The notes under the pieces are model-generated. The model was not told the DNA's origin, did not search any database, and saw only the letters and a program-made list of their open reading frames with translations. From the NCBI GenBank assembly GCA_934169415.1, contig CAKPNP010000033.1, positions 1 through 11,572 of the forward strand: a stretch of DNA of 11,572 nt, in the 5' to 3' direction. Both the position numbers and the translations under genes were made by a program. Each line of letters starts with the position of its first letter. Position 1 is the first letter of the stretch. This document shows, piece after piece, positions 1 to 6,588 of the stretch. This DNA is from an uncultured Bacilli bacterium (GTDB lineage: Bacteria > Bacillota_I > Bacilli_A > RF39 > UBA660).

Positions 1-257
1 TCACTAACTGATTTAGTAGTTATTTCTGTATCACATTTTAATGTTTTAAAATCATCTTTATAAGCTTCAGGACAAATCCCTGTTATATTTCCATTTGCTT
101 TAAGTGTAGTATTATATGCTAGTCCCATTAACCCTGAATTACAAGCACCAAATACTAAATCATTTTCTTTCATTAATTCTTCTAACAATACTTTACAATC
201 ATTAAAATATTCTGTTGGAATATCATTACTAGAAGAACATCCTATAAATAATTTCAT
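1..257 (-). CDS. LOG-family (lysine decarboxylase-like) Rossmann protein, 3' part missing
   Basis: The first 85 residues are visible; the gene runs off the left edge, so its C-terminus is missing. The N-terminus reads MKLFIGCSSSNDIPTEYF and residues 36-45 read FGACNSGLMG, which matches the nucleotide-binding GG-x-GLMG region of the LOG/TIGR00730 family (cytokinin riboside 5'-monophosphate phosphoribohydrolase-like, often mislabelled lysine decarboxylase). Family members usually cleave nucleoside 5'-monophosphates into base and ribose 5-phosphate. The defining PGGxGTxxE motif would lie beyond the edge, so catalytic competence cannot be judged. The start is set by an AGGAGG at 265-270, 7 nt upstream. 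It lies 13 nt behind the stop of the broken gene at 271-1470 and is probably co-transcribed with it. The usual glycine pair before GLMG is replaced by Ala-Cys-Asn-Ser. Confidence 0.8.
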   Translation of the reverse strand, partial: MKLFIGCSSSNDIPTEYFNDCKVLLEELMKENDLVFGACNSGLMGLAYNTTLKANGNITGICPEAYKDDFKTLKCDTEITTKSVS

Positions 258-270
258 CTTTGTACCTCCT

Positions 271-1470
271 TTAATTGCCTGACTCTAATTTTAAAACTTT
301 TGCTTTTCCTTCTATTTTTTCTTGCTTTTTACTATCAAGTAATAATAAACAATTATCAATTCTTTCTACTAATCCATATAAAGGAAGTTCACCTTTTATA
401 CATTTTATCATTTCTATTATTCTAAGTTCTGCTTGTTTTACTGCTTCCATATTAAAATCAAAATTATCAAAACTTATAACTTTTTCAGTTAAATTTTTAG
501 CAATTGCATTTTGTGTAGAATTAGCAAAATTAGAAACAATAATATCTCCATTATTTTGACTATTAGGTGAAGGTAATAATAATGTATTAGCAGTTCCTAA
601 TAGCATAGGATTAGTTGTTAAATCAACCTTAACACCTTTTCTTGAATAGAAATTAGCATAAATTCCTTTTTTTCTACTAACATCAAATCTATATGTTCCA
701 TTAACCTTACCATTACCTTTATGAGTATTAATAGTAACTGCTCCCATTTCTAAACTATTATCAGCATTTAATACCGCTTCAAAAACTACTGAAGCATTAT
801 TGTTTTTATTTCTTTTATCATATTTTTTTGCAATTCTTACTATTTTTACTCCTGTAGTTAAATCTTGAATTATTTCTATATCATTGAATTTTTTAGTTAA
901 AATATTACCTTCTAAAGAAAGAGTTAAATATCATGCTTATATTTATTTCTCCAATCGTGTGTTAATTCATCTATTTTAATTTTTATAGTAAAATCATTTG
1001 ATAAAACATTAAATGATGTTTCATACGATATTTGTTTAGGATGTTGAATGTTTGTTGTCTTTTTACATCTTTTTTAAAACTATATCCCCATTATTATTAA
1101 ATGAGAAATGTCTACTAGATTTATGAGAATTCATTCCATACCAATCGATTCTTCCAAATTCACATTCAAAAATTACATTTTTTTCTCCAGTTAATGTATT
1201 ATCTCCTACTAAAGTTTCTTTAATAAGTGGTATCCCAATACTTTCTCCTGAATAATAAGCATTTGATAATTTATATCTAGGTTCATATTTTCTTTCTATA
1301 TCTCTTACATCTGCTTCGCCAAGTTCATAATGGAAAGGTAAACAATGCGCATCTAATAATTGTTCATACCATGAAGAATTCCATTGCATAACAAATTCTT
1401 CGGCTTTTTTCATTTCTTCTAATACTTTTTCAACTGCAATCATTTGCATTTCTTCATTGATTTGTTCCAT
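271..1470 (-). pseudogene. Disrupted gene of unknown function (two compensating frameshifts)
   Basis: Three open stretches on the same strand read as one protein of about 397 residues. Segment 1 (1470-1066) starts at ATG 1468-1470 behind an AGGGGGG ribosome binding site and reaches a TAA at 1063-1065. A second frame is open from about 1073 to 927, with protein-like sequence (KIKIDELTHDWRNKYKHDI near its end), and stops at 924-926. The third stretch (930-271) lies in the same frame as segment 1. The first break falls among A-runs (six A at 1070-1075, five at 1060-1064) and looks like one extra base or two missing ones. The second is confined to about 927-930. The protein has an acidic helical N-terminus (EQINEEMQMIAVEKVLEEMK) and no signal peptide or membrane segment. 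I recognise no family. It is either a decaying gene or a gene with homopolymer sequencing errors. If truly broken, the downstream LOG gene could still be translated from its own ribosome binding site. Confidence 0.7.
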
Positions 1471-1491
1471 AAAGCCCCCCTAACACTAAAT

Positions 1492-1500
1492 ATTATAGCA
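1492..1500 (-). promoter_or_regulatory. Extended -10 promoter for the minus-strand unit
   Basis: Read on the minus strand this is TGCTATAAT, an exact extended -10 element (TATAAT at 1492-1497). No good -35 is seen at the usual distance. Transcription would start near 1485, giving a leader of about 15 nt before the ATG at 1468-1470. It would drive the broken gene and the LOG gene. Confidence 0.6.
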
Positions 1501-1560
1501 TAAAAATAATAAAATTTAATAATTAATAAGCATAAATATATCTATTTTTAAGACATCTGA

Positions 1561-1569
1561 TGATATAAT
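1561..1569 (+). promoter_or_regulatory. Extended -10 promoter for the 454-residue orphan gene
   Basis: TGATATAAT is an exact extended -10 element (TATAAT at 1564-1569) with no convincing -35. The predicted start near 1576 coincides with the ribosome binding site TGAGGTG (1576-1582), so the leader would be only about 14 nt. It is back to back with the minus-strand promoter at 1492-1500. Confidence 0.55.
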
Positions 1570-1589
1570 ATTATTTGAGGTGCATCTTT

Positions 1590-2954
1590 ATGAAACAGGC
1601 AAAAGTAATTTATAATAAAGGATTTTATATTGGAGATGAAGTTAAATATATAGAAGAAACACCATTATATTTAATTAGCAAAGGTATTGTAAGAATTGCA
1701 GTTGATGGTGGGCTAGCATATTATAAAAAAGGTGATACTGAAAAAGACTTAACTATCGGTACAATTGATATTGAAAAAGAATATAGAAAACGTTCAGCTA
1801 AAATAACTAATGTTAATGAGATTGATGATTTAAATGAATTTGAAAAAATTAATGTTTATGATTCAATTGGAATTTGGTTACATGAAGAAGATTTATTTTA
1901 TAATAAAGAAGGATATATTAGTTTATTTTTTTACCCAATTACTCTTATCTATAAAGAATTTTCAATTAAAGTATATCCAATTGCAAAATTTTATCATGAT
2001 GGAAAAATTATTATAAGTCATAATATTTATTTTAATGAAAAAATTAATTTTAAAAAATTTGGAGATATTGTTAGTAAAATAGAAATTGAATCTATAGAAA
2101 GTATTGAATTACCAACTTCTTTTTTAAGTGGAATTGATTTTGATAAATCAAAAGTTTATTCAAGAGAAGAAAATGAAGAAAACATTGAAGTTATTTGTTT
2201 ACAAAATTTCAAAATGATAAATAATTTTATTGATTTATCTAAATTTTTACTTCTACTCTTTGGAGCAAAAAATACTTCAAATATATTTTATTCAAGAATA
2301 TTATATTTAATTGATGATAAAAAATTAAAAGATAAAGAAATAAATAAATTATTAAATGGTTGTATGGTAGAAGCAAAGGAGATTGATAATGGCAAAGATT
2401 TTAGAATATTTAAAGATTATTCACATTATCAAAATGATAGCTGTACTATAATTGTTGGTGAGAATTGTTTACAACATTATCCTGGCGCACAAAGCAGAGA
2501 AGAATATATAATATTACAAATTATGAATGACAGTATAATTTTTAAAAATACTATTGAAAATAAATATACATATAATCAATTAAAAGGTTTAAGATTAGAT
2601 TATATGATGGAAGAAAATCATTATGCTTGTTCTCCATATAGTGAAATAAATGATAGCATTATGAACGTTTATAATTCTATGCATAAGGAATTAAGAGTTA
2701 AGAATTTGAATATATTGTTGGAAGAAAAAATAAAAGAAAAGGAAATCAAATTTCAGGATACTATAACACTTATTGCATTATTACTTGCTTGCCAACCTAT
2801 AACCGATTATATTTTACTCCCAATTTATACAATATATTGTAATTATTTAAAATATAGTTTTAATGAAAATTTTATTAAAACTTATATGTTTATTATATCC
2901 ATATTGATAATCATAATTATTTATTTTTTGATAAAAAATAAAAATATTAAATAA
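1590..2954 (+). CDS. Orphan protein with two C-terminal membrane segments
   Basis: A 454-residue protein that I do not recognise. I chose ATG 1590 because TGAGGTG (1576-1582) lies 7 nt before it; a TTG at 1575 in the same frame overlaps that site and is unlikely. The first ~385 residues look soluble, with no signal peptide. They include a mixed alpha/beta stretch with YHDGKIIISHNIYF-like strands and a central region with a Cys-containing segment (SCTIIVGENCLQHYPG). Residues about 370-390 are highly charged and helical (EEKIKEKEIKF). Two hydrophobic segments follow, at about 391-413 and 430-449, separated by a short loop, and the protein ends in a lysine-rich tail. The shape is a cytosolic body anchored by a C-terminal hairpin. 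There is no CorA-type GMN motif, so a CorA-like transporter is not supported. It appears monocistronic and stands between a broken gene and a nucleotide-metabolism gene. Confidence 0.8.
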   Translation: MKQAKVIYNKGFYIGDEVKYIEETPLYLISKGIVRIAVDGGLAYYKKGDTEKDLTIGTIDIEKEYRKRSAKITNVNEIDDLNEFEKINVYDSIGIWLHEEDLFYNKEGYISLFFYPITLIYKEFSIKVYPIAKFYHDGKIIISHNIYFNEKINFKKFGDIVSKIEIESIESIELPTSFLSGIDFDKSKVYSREENEENIEVICLQNFKMINNFIDLSKFLLLLFGAKNTSNIFYSRILYLIDDKKLKDKEINKLLNGCMVEAKEIDNGKDFRIFKDYSHYQNDSCTIIVGENCLQHYPGAQSREEYIILQIMNDSIIFKNTIENKYTYNQLKGLRLDYMMEENHYACSPYSEINDSIMNVYNSMHKELRVKNLNILLEEKIKEKEIKFQDTITLIALLLACQPITDYILLPIYTIYCNYLKYSFNENFIKTYMFIISILIIIIIYFLIKNKNIK

Positions 2955-2958
2955 TTTA

Positions 2959-2987
2959 TTATAAAATTATAAATTATGTGTTATACT
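2959..2987 (+). promoter_or_regulatory. Extended -10 promoter of the candidate structured RNA
   Basis: TGTTATACT at 2979-2987 is an extended -10 element (TATACT at 2982-2987), with a weak -35 (TTATAA, 2959-2964) 17 nt upstream. Transcription would begin near 2993, at the GAGAGA that opens the candidate RNA. Confidence 0.5.
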
Positions 2988-2992
2988 TAACA

Positions 2993-3099
2993 GAGAGATT
3001 GATATTTTATGTATCAAATTGTTAAAAGTGAAAAGTTGTAGATATCTTCGACAACCGCTCCATAAGATTATTAGTCGAACTTTTTAGTTCGATTTTTTT
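2993..3099 (+). ncRNA. Candidate structured RNA: attenuator leader or small RNA
   Basis: About 107 nt between a promoter and a terminator, with no reading frame of note. Hairpin A pairs TTGATA (2999-3004) with TATCAA (3012-3017) around a 7-nt loop. Hairpin B pairs GTTGT (3035-3039) with ACAAC (3051-3055), with an inner GA/TC step. GAG at 2993-2995 can pair with CTC at 3058-3060 to close both hairpins as a junction. TTCGAC (3047-3052) is complementary to GTCGAA (3074-3079), the 5' arm of the terminator, so hairpin B and the terminator could alternate with an antiterminator. The ends (GAGAG and CCGCTCC) resemble the closing stem of tetrahydrofolate riboswitches, but the interior does not fit that class. 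It may instead be an independent small RNA or simply the upstream gene's 3' region. The next gene starts 156 nt after the terminator. Confidence 0.4.
3073..3099 (+). terminator. Rho-independent terminator of the RNA / upstream gene
   Basis: The stem TCGAAC (3075-3080) / GTTCGA (3087-3092) can be lengthened by G·T and A-T pairs at its base and T-A at its top. It is followed by seven T (3093-3099). It would end the candidate RNA and any read-through from the 454-residue gene. Confidence 0.8.
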
Positions 3100-3126
3100 A
3101 ATACATTAATTTACTAGTCTGAATTG

Positions 3127-3190
3127 TGATATAAAACAATTTTTATTGATTTTATAAAAAAATACATAACATGATATTGATATAAAATCA
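3127..3190 (+). promoter_or_regulatory. Repeat-rich leader region before the pyrophosphokinase gene
   Basis: TGATATAAAA occurs twice (3127-3136 and 3178-3187); each copy is an extended -10-like element (TATAAA at 3130-3135 and 3181-3186). TGATTTTATA (3147-3156) is an exact inverted repeat of TATAAAATCA (3181-3190), with a 24-nt spacer, followed by a TTTTTT run at 3193-3198. A second, overlapping hairpin can form over 3131-3155 with a TTTT loop. The downstream copy is the best promoter candidate for the gene at 3255, giving a leader of about 60 nt. At this AT content the repeats may be partly chance. Confidence 0.35.
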
Positions 3191-3254
3191 TATTTTTTAA
3201 TTAATAGGAATGTTTATAAATATATTGCAAAAAATAAGTTATATGGAGAAAATT

Positions 3255-4325
3255 ATGAATGATTTAAGAATAGTGTGTATGGATAATATATTAGATATAG
3301 GAATTAAAGTAGATGAATATTTAAAAGAAAAAAATAAAGTGGAAAGTTCCTATTTAATTGATATTAAAAGAACTAGATTTAATAATGATGAAGGAAAATT
3401 TAGTATTTTAGAATCTATTAGAGATAAGGATATATTTATTTTATCTGATGTTGGTAATTACGGAACCACTTATAAAATGCATGATATTGATGTTCCTATG
3501 GGACCTGATGAACATTTTCAAGATATAAAAAGATGTATTAGTGCTATTTCTGGATATGCTAGAAGAATTACTGTTATTACACCACTTTTATATCAATCAA
3601 GGCAAGATAAAAGAAATAGAAGAGAAAGTTTAGATTGTGCTATGGCTTTACAGGAATTAGAAAGACTTGGTGTTGATCATATTGTTACATTTGATGCACA
3701 TGATGAAAATGTTTGTAATGCTATTCCGAATATTCCTTTTGAAAATTTTTTTCCTGCAAATATAGTTTTAGAAGAATTAATAAAAAATGAAGATATTTCT
3801 AATTTGCTTGTTATTAGTCCTGATGTAGGAGCTATGCAAAGAGCTAGATTTTATGCTGATATGTTAAGAGTCAATGTAGGATTATTTTACAAAAGACGTG
3901 ATTTAACAAAAATTGTAAATGGAAAAAATCCTATTATTGAACATGCTTATTTAGGCTCTACTGTTTTAGGTAAAACTTGTATTGTAGTAGATGATATGAT
4001 TGCATCAGGAACTTCAATTATTGAAGTAGGGGAAAGATTAAAAAAATTAGGAGCTAAAAAAGTATTTTTTGTAACAACATTTTCTTTATTTACAGAAGGA
4101 ATAGAAGTATTTAATGAATCTTATAAAAATAATGTGTTTGAAAAATTATATACAACAAACTTAAGTTACATTCCCATAGAGTATAGAAAAGAAAAATGGC
4201 TTAAAATAGTTGATTGCTCTAAAAGAATTGCTGATGTAATTGATGGTATTCATGATAGTAAATCTTTAGATAAATTATGTAATGATAATGAACGTGTCAT
4301 TAAATTATTGGACAATAAAAGATAA
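3255..4325 (+). CDS. prs: Ribose-phosphate pyrophosphokinase (PRPP synthetase) family protein
   Basis: A 356-residue cytosolic enzyme expected to make PRPP from ribose 5-phosphate and ATP, the precursor of nucleotides, NAD, histidine and tryptophan. Visible family landmarks are the ATP-site SRQDKR (about 115-120), the histidine in TFDAHDEN (about 148), SPDVGAMQRAR (about 187-197), the KRRD catalytic-loop segment (about 208-211) and the PRPP-binding loop VVDDMIASGTS (about 244-254). It is longer than the classical ~315-residue enzyme, with extra residues in the flexible loop region and at the C-terminus, and the loop has ASG in place of DTG/DTA, so it is a divergent branch of the family. ATG 3255 is chosen because GGAG (3245-3248) lies 6 nt upstream; in-frame ATGs at 3210 and 3243 lack a well-placed site. 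It is monocistronic, and its stop lies inside a terminator stem shared with the convergent gene. Whether it is the cell's main prs or a paralogue cannot be told from this window. Confidence 0.88.
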   Translation: MNDLRIVCMDNILDIGIKVDEYLKEKNKVESSYLIDIKRTRFNNDEGKFSILESIRDKDIFILSDVGNYGTTYKMHDIDVPMGPDEHFQDIKRCISAISGYARRITVITPLLYQSRQDKRNRRESLDCAMALQELERLGVDHIVTFDAHDENVCNAIPNIPFENFFPANIVLEELIKNEDISNLLVISPDVGAMQRARFYADMLRVNVGLFYKRRDLTKIVNGKNPIIEHAYLGSTVLGKTCIVVDDMIASGTSIIEVGERLKKLGAKKVFFVTTFSLFTEGIEVFNESYKNNVFEKLYTTNLSYIPIEYRKEKWLKIVDCSKRIADVIDGIHDSKSLDKLCNDNERVIKLLDNKR

Positions 4326-4344
4326 CATCTAAGTTATCTTTTTT
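4317..4344. terminator. Bidirectional terminator between convergent genes
   Basis: AAAAGATAAC (4317-4326) and GTTATCTTTT (4333-4342) form a perfect 10-bp stem with a 6-nt loop and give a T-run on either strand. The stem contains the stop codons of both flanking genes (TAA 4323-4325 on +, TAA at 4334-4336 on -). Confidence 0.85.
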
Positions 4345-5854
4345 GTGGAAATAATAATTTTTTAATTTTATCTAAAGTTTTGTTATTATATTCACGATTA
4401 TCTAAATTAGCGCTCAAACTATTTAAGTAATCTAAAACTTCATTAGAACTATCAATTTCTATTCCATTTAATAAATAATTTATTATTTCTATATGTTTAG
4501 GGTGGTTGATTCCTTTAGGATTTTCTAGATAGTATCTTATCTTATTTAAAAGATCATGATTAATATTATTAATATCAATACTAGATATATATTTCATGTC
4601 GTATTCATGGTTAGTACTATTAAGACTATTTTCATTTGTTGCTAATGATAATAAAAAGTCTCTTAAATACTCATCATGTACTTTACTTATTAAATCCATA
4701 TCATATTCGTGATATTTACTTGATAATGATGTTTTATTGATTGCTAACCTAGCTAAATCTTCAAAAATCTTTTTATCACTTACTTTAAGTAGTAAATTTA
4801 TATCATGATCTAGATATTTGCTATTTAGTAAATCTTTATTACATAAAATAAGACTAAAAGGAATAACAAGATTATCATCTATTTTATTTATTAACTTTAA
4901 GAATTCTAAATATCTAGGATTCTTATCTTTTTTTAATATATTTTTGATGTTACTATCATGAAATATTCTAAAACCAAATTTATAATCATATGTAGAAAAT
5001 TCTCTGCAATCTTCTTCAATAATATCATAATTAGTCATGAAATTATATATAGCTATAGCAGTAGTTTTACTTTTTGAATTAGCTAAAGCTTCTATTTCAG
5101 TTCTATAATTTGTTCCTTTGATTATATATGGATTTGTCATGGCTTTATATAATTGGTAACTTAAATCTGGATTTTTAGATAGTATCTGCATATTTTCTAG
5201 ATGATATATATCGTTTAATGATGTTTTATTAATAGCTAAATTATTTAAACTTTGTTCTGGATATGAATGGCTTGATTGTAATACATTAGGATTACTAGTT
5301 GCAATTAGTTTCATATCTTCTCTATGATATTTGCTATTAATCGAATTTTTATTTCCTGCTACAACTGCTAATGCATCTTTTAGGACAAATTCTATATTTT
5401 TATCTTCAGTACTAGATTCTACAATTAATTTTAAATCTTCATTATGATATTTACTATTAATAAATTCATCGCTATTTATTATCCATAAGGCGTATCTGAT
5501 ACTATCCATTTTGCTTATTAGTTCTATATCTTTATAATAATTTTTACTATTTAAAAAATTTGGTGAACACAATCTTAAAATCAAACTAGTAGCTAAACCA
5601 TCAAAATTCTTAATTTTAGAAATTGCATCTATTCTTTTTAAATAATCATCACAATTTAATAAATCTTTATTTATTAATAATTCGATAGGAAATTTTATAT
5701 AACTATAATATGAATTAATAGATATAAGATTTTTAATTTGTTTTGAATTTAAGTTTTTTAACCAATTATCAAATTCGTCAACGTTTTTAAATGCTTCATA
5801 TAAGTTATATGTTTTCATCTTATCAACTATACTTTTAAGTTCACTTTTGTTCAT
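4334..5854 (-). CDS. Helical-repeat protein with about ten SLNSKYH-type repeats
   Basis: A 506-residue protein of unrecognised family. About ten copies of a short motif recur every 35-45 residues. Its consensus is N-K-x-S-L-N-S-K-Y-H-x-x-D-M-x-L-I-S, with examples such as NKNSINSKYHREDMKLIATS, NKTSLSSKYHEYDMDLISKV and NENSLNSTNHEYDMKYISSI. The copies alternate with hydrophobic helical segments (for example LARLAINKT), suggesting an alpha-solenoid scaffold for binding partners. Copies near the middle (around NPYIIKGTNYRTEIEALANS) and the last one are diverged. There is no signal peptide or membrane segment. ATG 5852-5854 is chosen because AAGAAGGA lies 5 nt upstream; an in-frame ATG 33 nt earlier overlaps the -10 region. 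It is transcribed alone from a recognisable promoter and converges on the pyrophosphokinase gene. Confidence 0.8.
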   Translation of the reverse strand: MNKSELKSIVDKMKTYNLYEAFKNVDEFDNWLKNLNSKQIKNLISINSYYSYIKFPIELLINKDLLNCDDYLKRIDAISKIKNFDGLATSLILRLCSPNFLNSKNYYKDIELISKMDSIRYALWIINSDEFINSKYHNEDLKLIVESSTEDKNIEFVLKDALAVVAGNKNSINSKYHREDMKLIATSNPNVLQSSHSYPEQSLNNLAINKTSLNDIYHLENMQILSKNPDLSYQLYKAMTNPYIIKGTNYRTEIEALANSKSKTTAIAIYNFMTNYDIIEEDCREFSTYDYKFGFRIFHDSNIKNILKKDKNPRYLEFLKLINKIDDNLVIPFSLILCNKDLLNSKYLDHDINLLLKVSDKKIFEDLARLAINKTSLSSKYHEYDMDLISKVHDEYLRDFLLSLATNENSLNSTNHEYDMKYISSIDINNINHDLLNKIRYYLENPKGINHPKHIEIINYLLNGIEIDSSNEVLDYLNSLSANLDNREYNNKTLDKIKKLLFPQKR

Positions 5855-5877
5855 TATATTCCTTCTTTCTAATATGT

Positions 5878-5906
5878 ATTTTAGCATATTTTTAATAGTA
5901 TGTCTT
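5878..5906 (-). promoter_or_regulatory. Promoter of the repeat-protein gene
   Basis: Read on the minus strand: -35 AAGACA (5901-5906), a 17-nt spacer ending in TGC, and -10 TAAAAT (5878-5883), so this is an extended -10 with a fair -35. The start near 5871 gives a 17-nt leader. Confidence 0.6.
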
Positions 5907-5914
5907 TAAAAATA

Positions 5915-5943
5915 TTAAAAATAGTATATCTCTTACATATAAT
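5915..5943 (+). promoter_or_regulatory. Promoter of the DUF11 gene, divergent
   Basis: TTAAAA (5915-5920), a 17-nt spacer, then a perfect TATAAT (5938-5943). The predicted start near 5950 lies at the ribosome binding site AAGGAGG (5949-5955). Its -35 is only 8 bp from the -35 of the divergent minus-strand promoter. Confidence 0.5.
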
Positions 5944-5959
5944 GTTTTAAGGAGGATTT

Positions 5960-6352
5960 ATGGAAAAAGAATTAAATAATACTGTTAGTGCTGTTGGTAA
6001 TTATAATAATATACGAACAGCTATTTCGTCAGAAAATCTTGCTGTTACCATGATAGATGGATTAGATATTACAAAGACTGCTGATAAACAAGTTTGGGTA
6101 GATGGAGATCTTACTTATACTATTGTTTTAAAAAATGAGACTAATAAAACATATACTAGTCCAATTGTAACAGACATATTAGATGATAATTTAGTTTTCT
6201 TTGTAGATAAAAGTGTTACAATTGACTCGGTAGAGGCATCAAGTTCTGATTATACATATCGTAGTGATACACATACACTTACAGTAAATTTAACTGATAT
6301 AGAACCATCAGGTACTAAAACAATATCTTTTAAAGTATCAAAAAAACAATAA
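5960..6352 (+). CDS. Small standalone DUF11-like beta-sandwich protein
   Basis: A 130-residue protein. From about residue 33 it has the pattern of the DUF11/TIGR01451 'conserved repeat' domain: an ITKTAD strand, then VDGDLTYTIVLKNET, then SPIVTDILDDNLVF, and a final strand TVNLTDIEPSGTKTISFKV. In known proteins this domain occurs as tandem, surface-exposed units in secreted or cell-wall proteins. Here there is a single copy with no signal peptide, membrane segment or sortase motif, and the ~30-residue N-terminus is polar (EKELNNTVSAVGNYNN). It therefore appears cytosolic, or is exported by a route not visible in the sequence. The start is supported by AAGGAGG four nt upstream, which is slightly close. 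It is monocistronic, with a terminator-like hairpin after the stop. The domain is fairly clear; the role is unknown. Confidence 0.8.
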   Translation: MEKELNNTVSAVGNYNNIRTAISSENLAVTMIDGLDITKTADKQVWVDGDLTYTIVLKNETNKTYTSPIVTDILDDNLVFFVDKSVTIDSVEASSSDYTYRSDTHTLTVNLTDIEPSGTKTISFKVSKKQ

Positions 6353-6364
6353 GTTAATGATTAA

Positions 6365-6394
6365 AAAATCACTTTAGCAAGAGTGGTTTTATTT
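6365..6394 (+). terminator. Terminator-like hairpin after the DUF11 gene
   Basis: AAAATCACT (6365-6373) pairs with AGTGGTTTT (6382-6390) over nine pairs including one G·T, with an 8-nt loop, followed by ATTT. It is a moderate terminator 12 nt past the stop. The AT-rich stretch from here to about 6510 shows nothing else. Confidence 0.6.
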
Positions 6395-6513
6395 AAACAA
6401 TATTATATTTATAATCATTTATTTTTATATAATACTATTACTTTAAGATTTTATTATTGTAATTTGTTTACTATATAATATTTTACTAAAAAAACTTAAA
6501 TTAAAAAAATGTA

Positions 6514-6542
6514 TTGACATTTTTTAAAGTGAAGTGTATATT
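6514..6542 (+). promoter_or_regulatory. Strong promoter of the tetR-yhgE operon
   Basis: A consensus -35 TTGACA (6514-6519), a 17-nt spacer and -10 TATATT (6537-6542). It is the best canonical promoter in the window. The start near 6549 falls inside the inverted repeat at 6545-6577, so a bound repressor would block it. Confidence 0.75.
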
Positions 6543-6544
6543 AG

Positions 6545-6577
6545 TATACTGATATACGGAAATAGTATACCAGTATA
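6545..6577 (+). promoter_or_regulatory. Probable TetR-type operator (13-bp inverted repeat)
   Basis: TATACTGATATAC (6545-6557) and GTATACCAGTATA (6565-6577) are inverted repeats matching at 12 of 13 positions around a 7-nt spacer (GGAAATA). A shorter perfect palindrome, AGTATACT (6543-6550), overlaps the left arm. It sits between the -10 and the ribosome binding site of the regulator gene, the usual place for an autorepressor to bind. Confidence 0.75.
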
Positions 6578-6588
6578 GAAGGTGATTT

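Noticed and set aside
275..559. Open frame of 94 codons on the plus strand
   Set aside because: It lies antisense to the third segment of the broken gene, has no ribosome binding site, and its hydrophobic, phenylalanine/isoleucine-rich product is typical of the reverse of an AT-rich gene.
1834..2016. Open frame of 60 codons inside the orphan gene
   Set aside because: It lies fully inside 1590-2954 in another frame, with no ribosome binding site.
271..2954. A defence island or toxin-antitoxin pair formed by the broken gene and the orphan
   Set aside because: The genes are divergent, neither matches a known defence or toxin family, and there is no mobile-element evidence.
2993..3099. Assigning the structured RNA to the tetrahydrofolate riboswitch class
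   Set aside because: The GAGAG and CCGCTCC ends are similar, but the internal order of stems differs, the conserved core is absent, and the downstream gene is not a folate gene.
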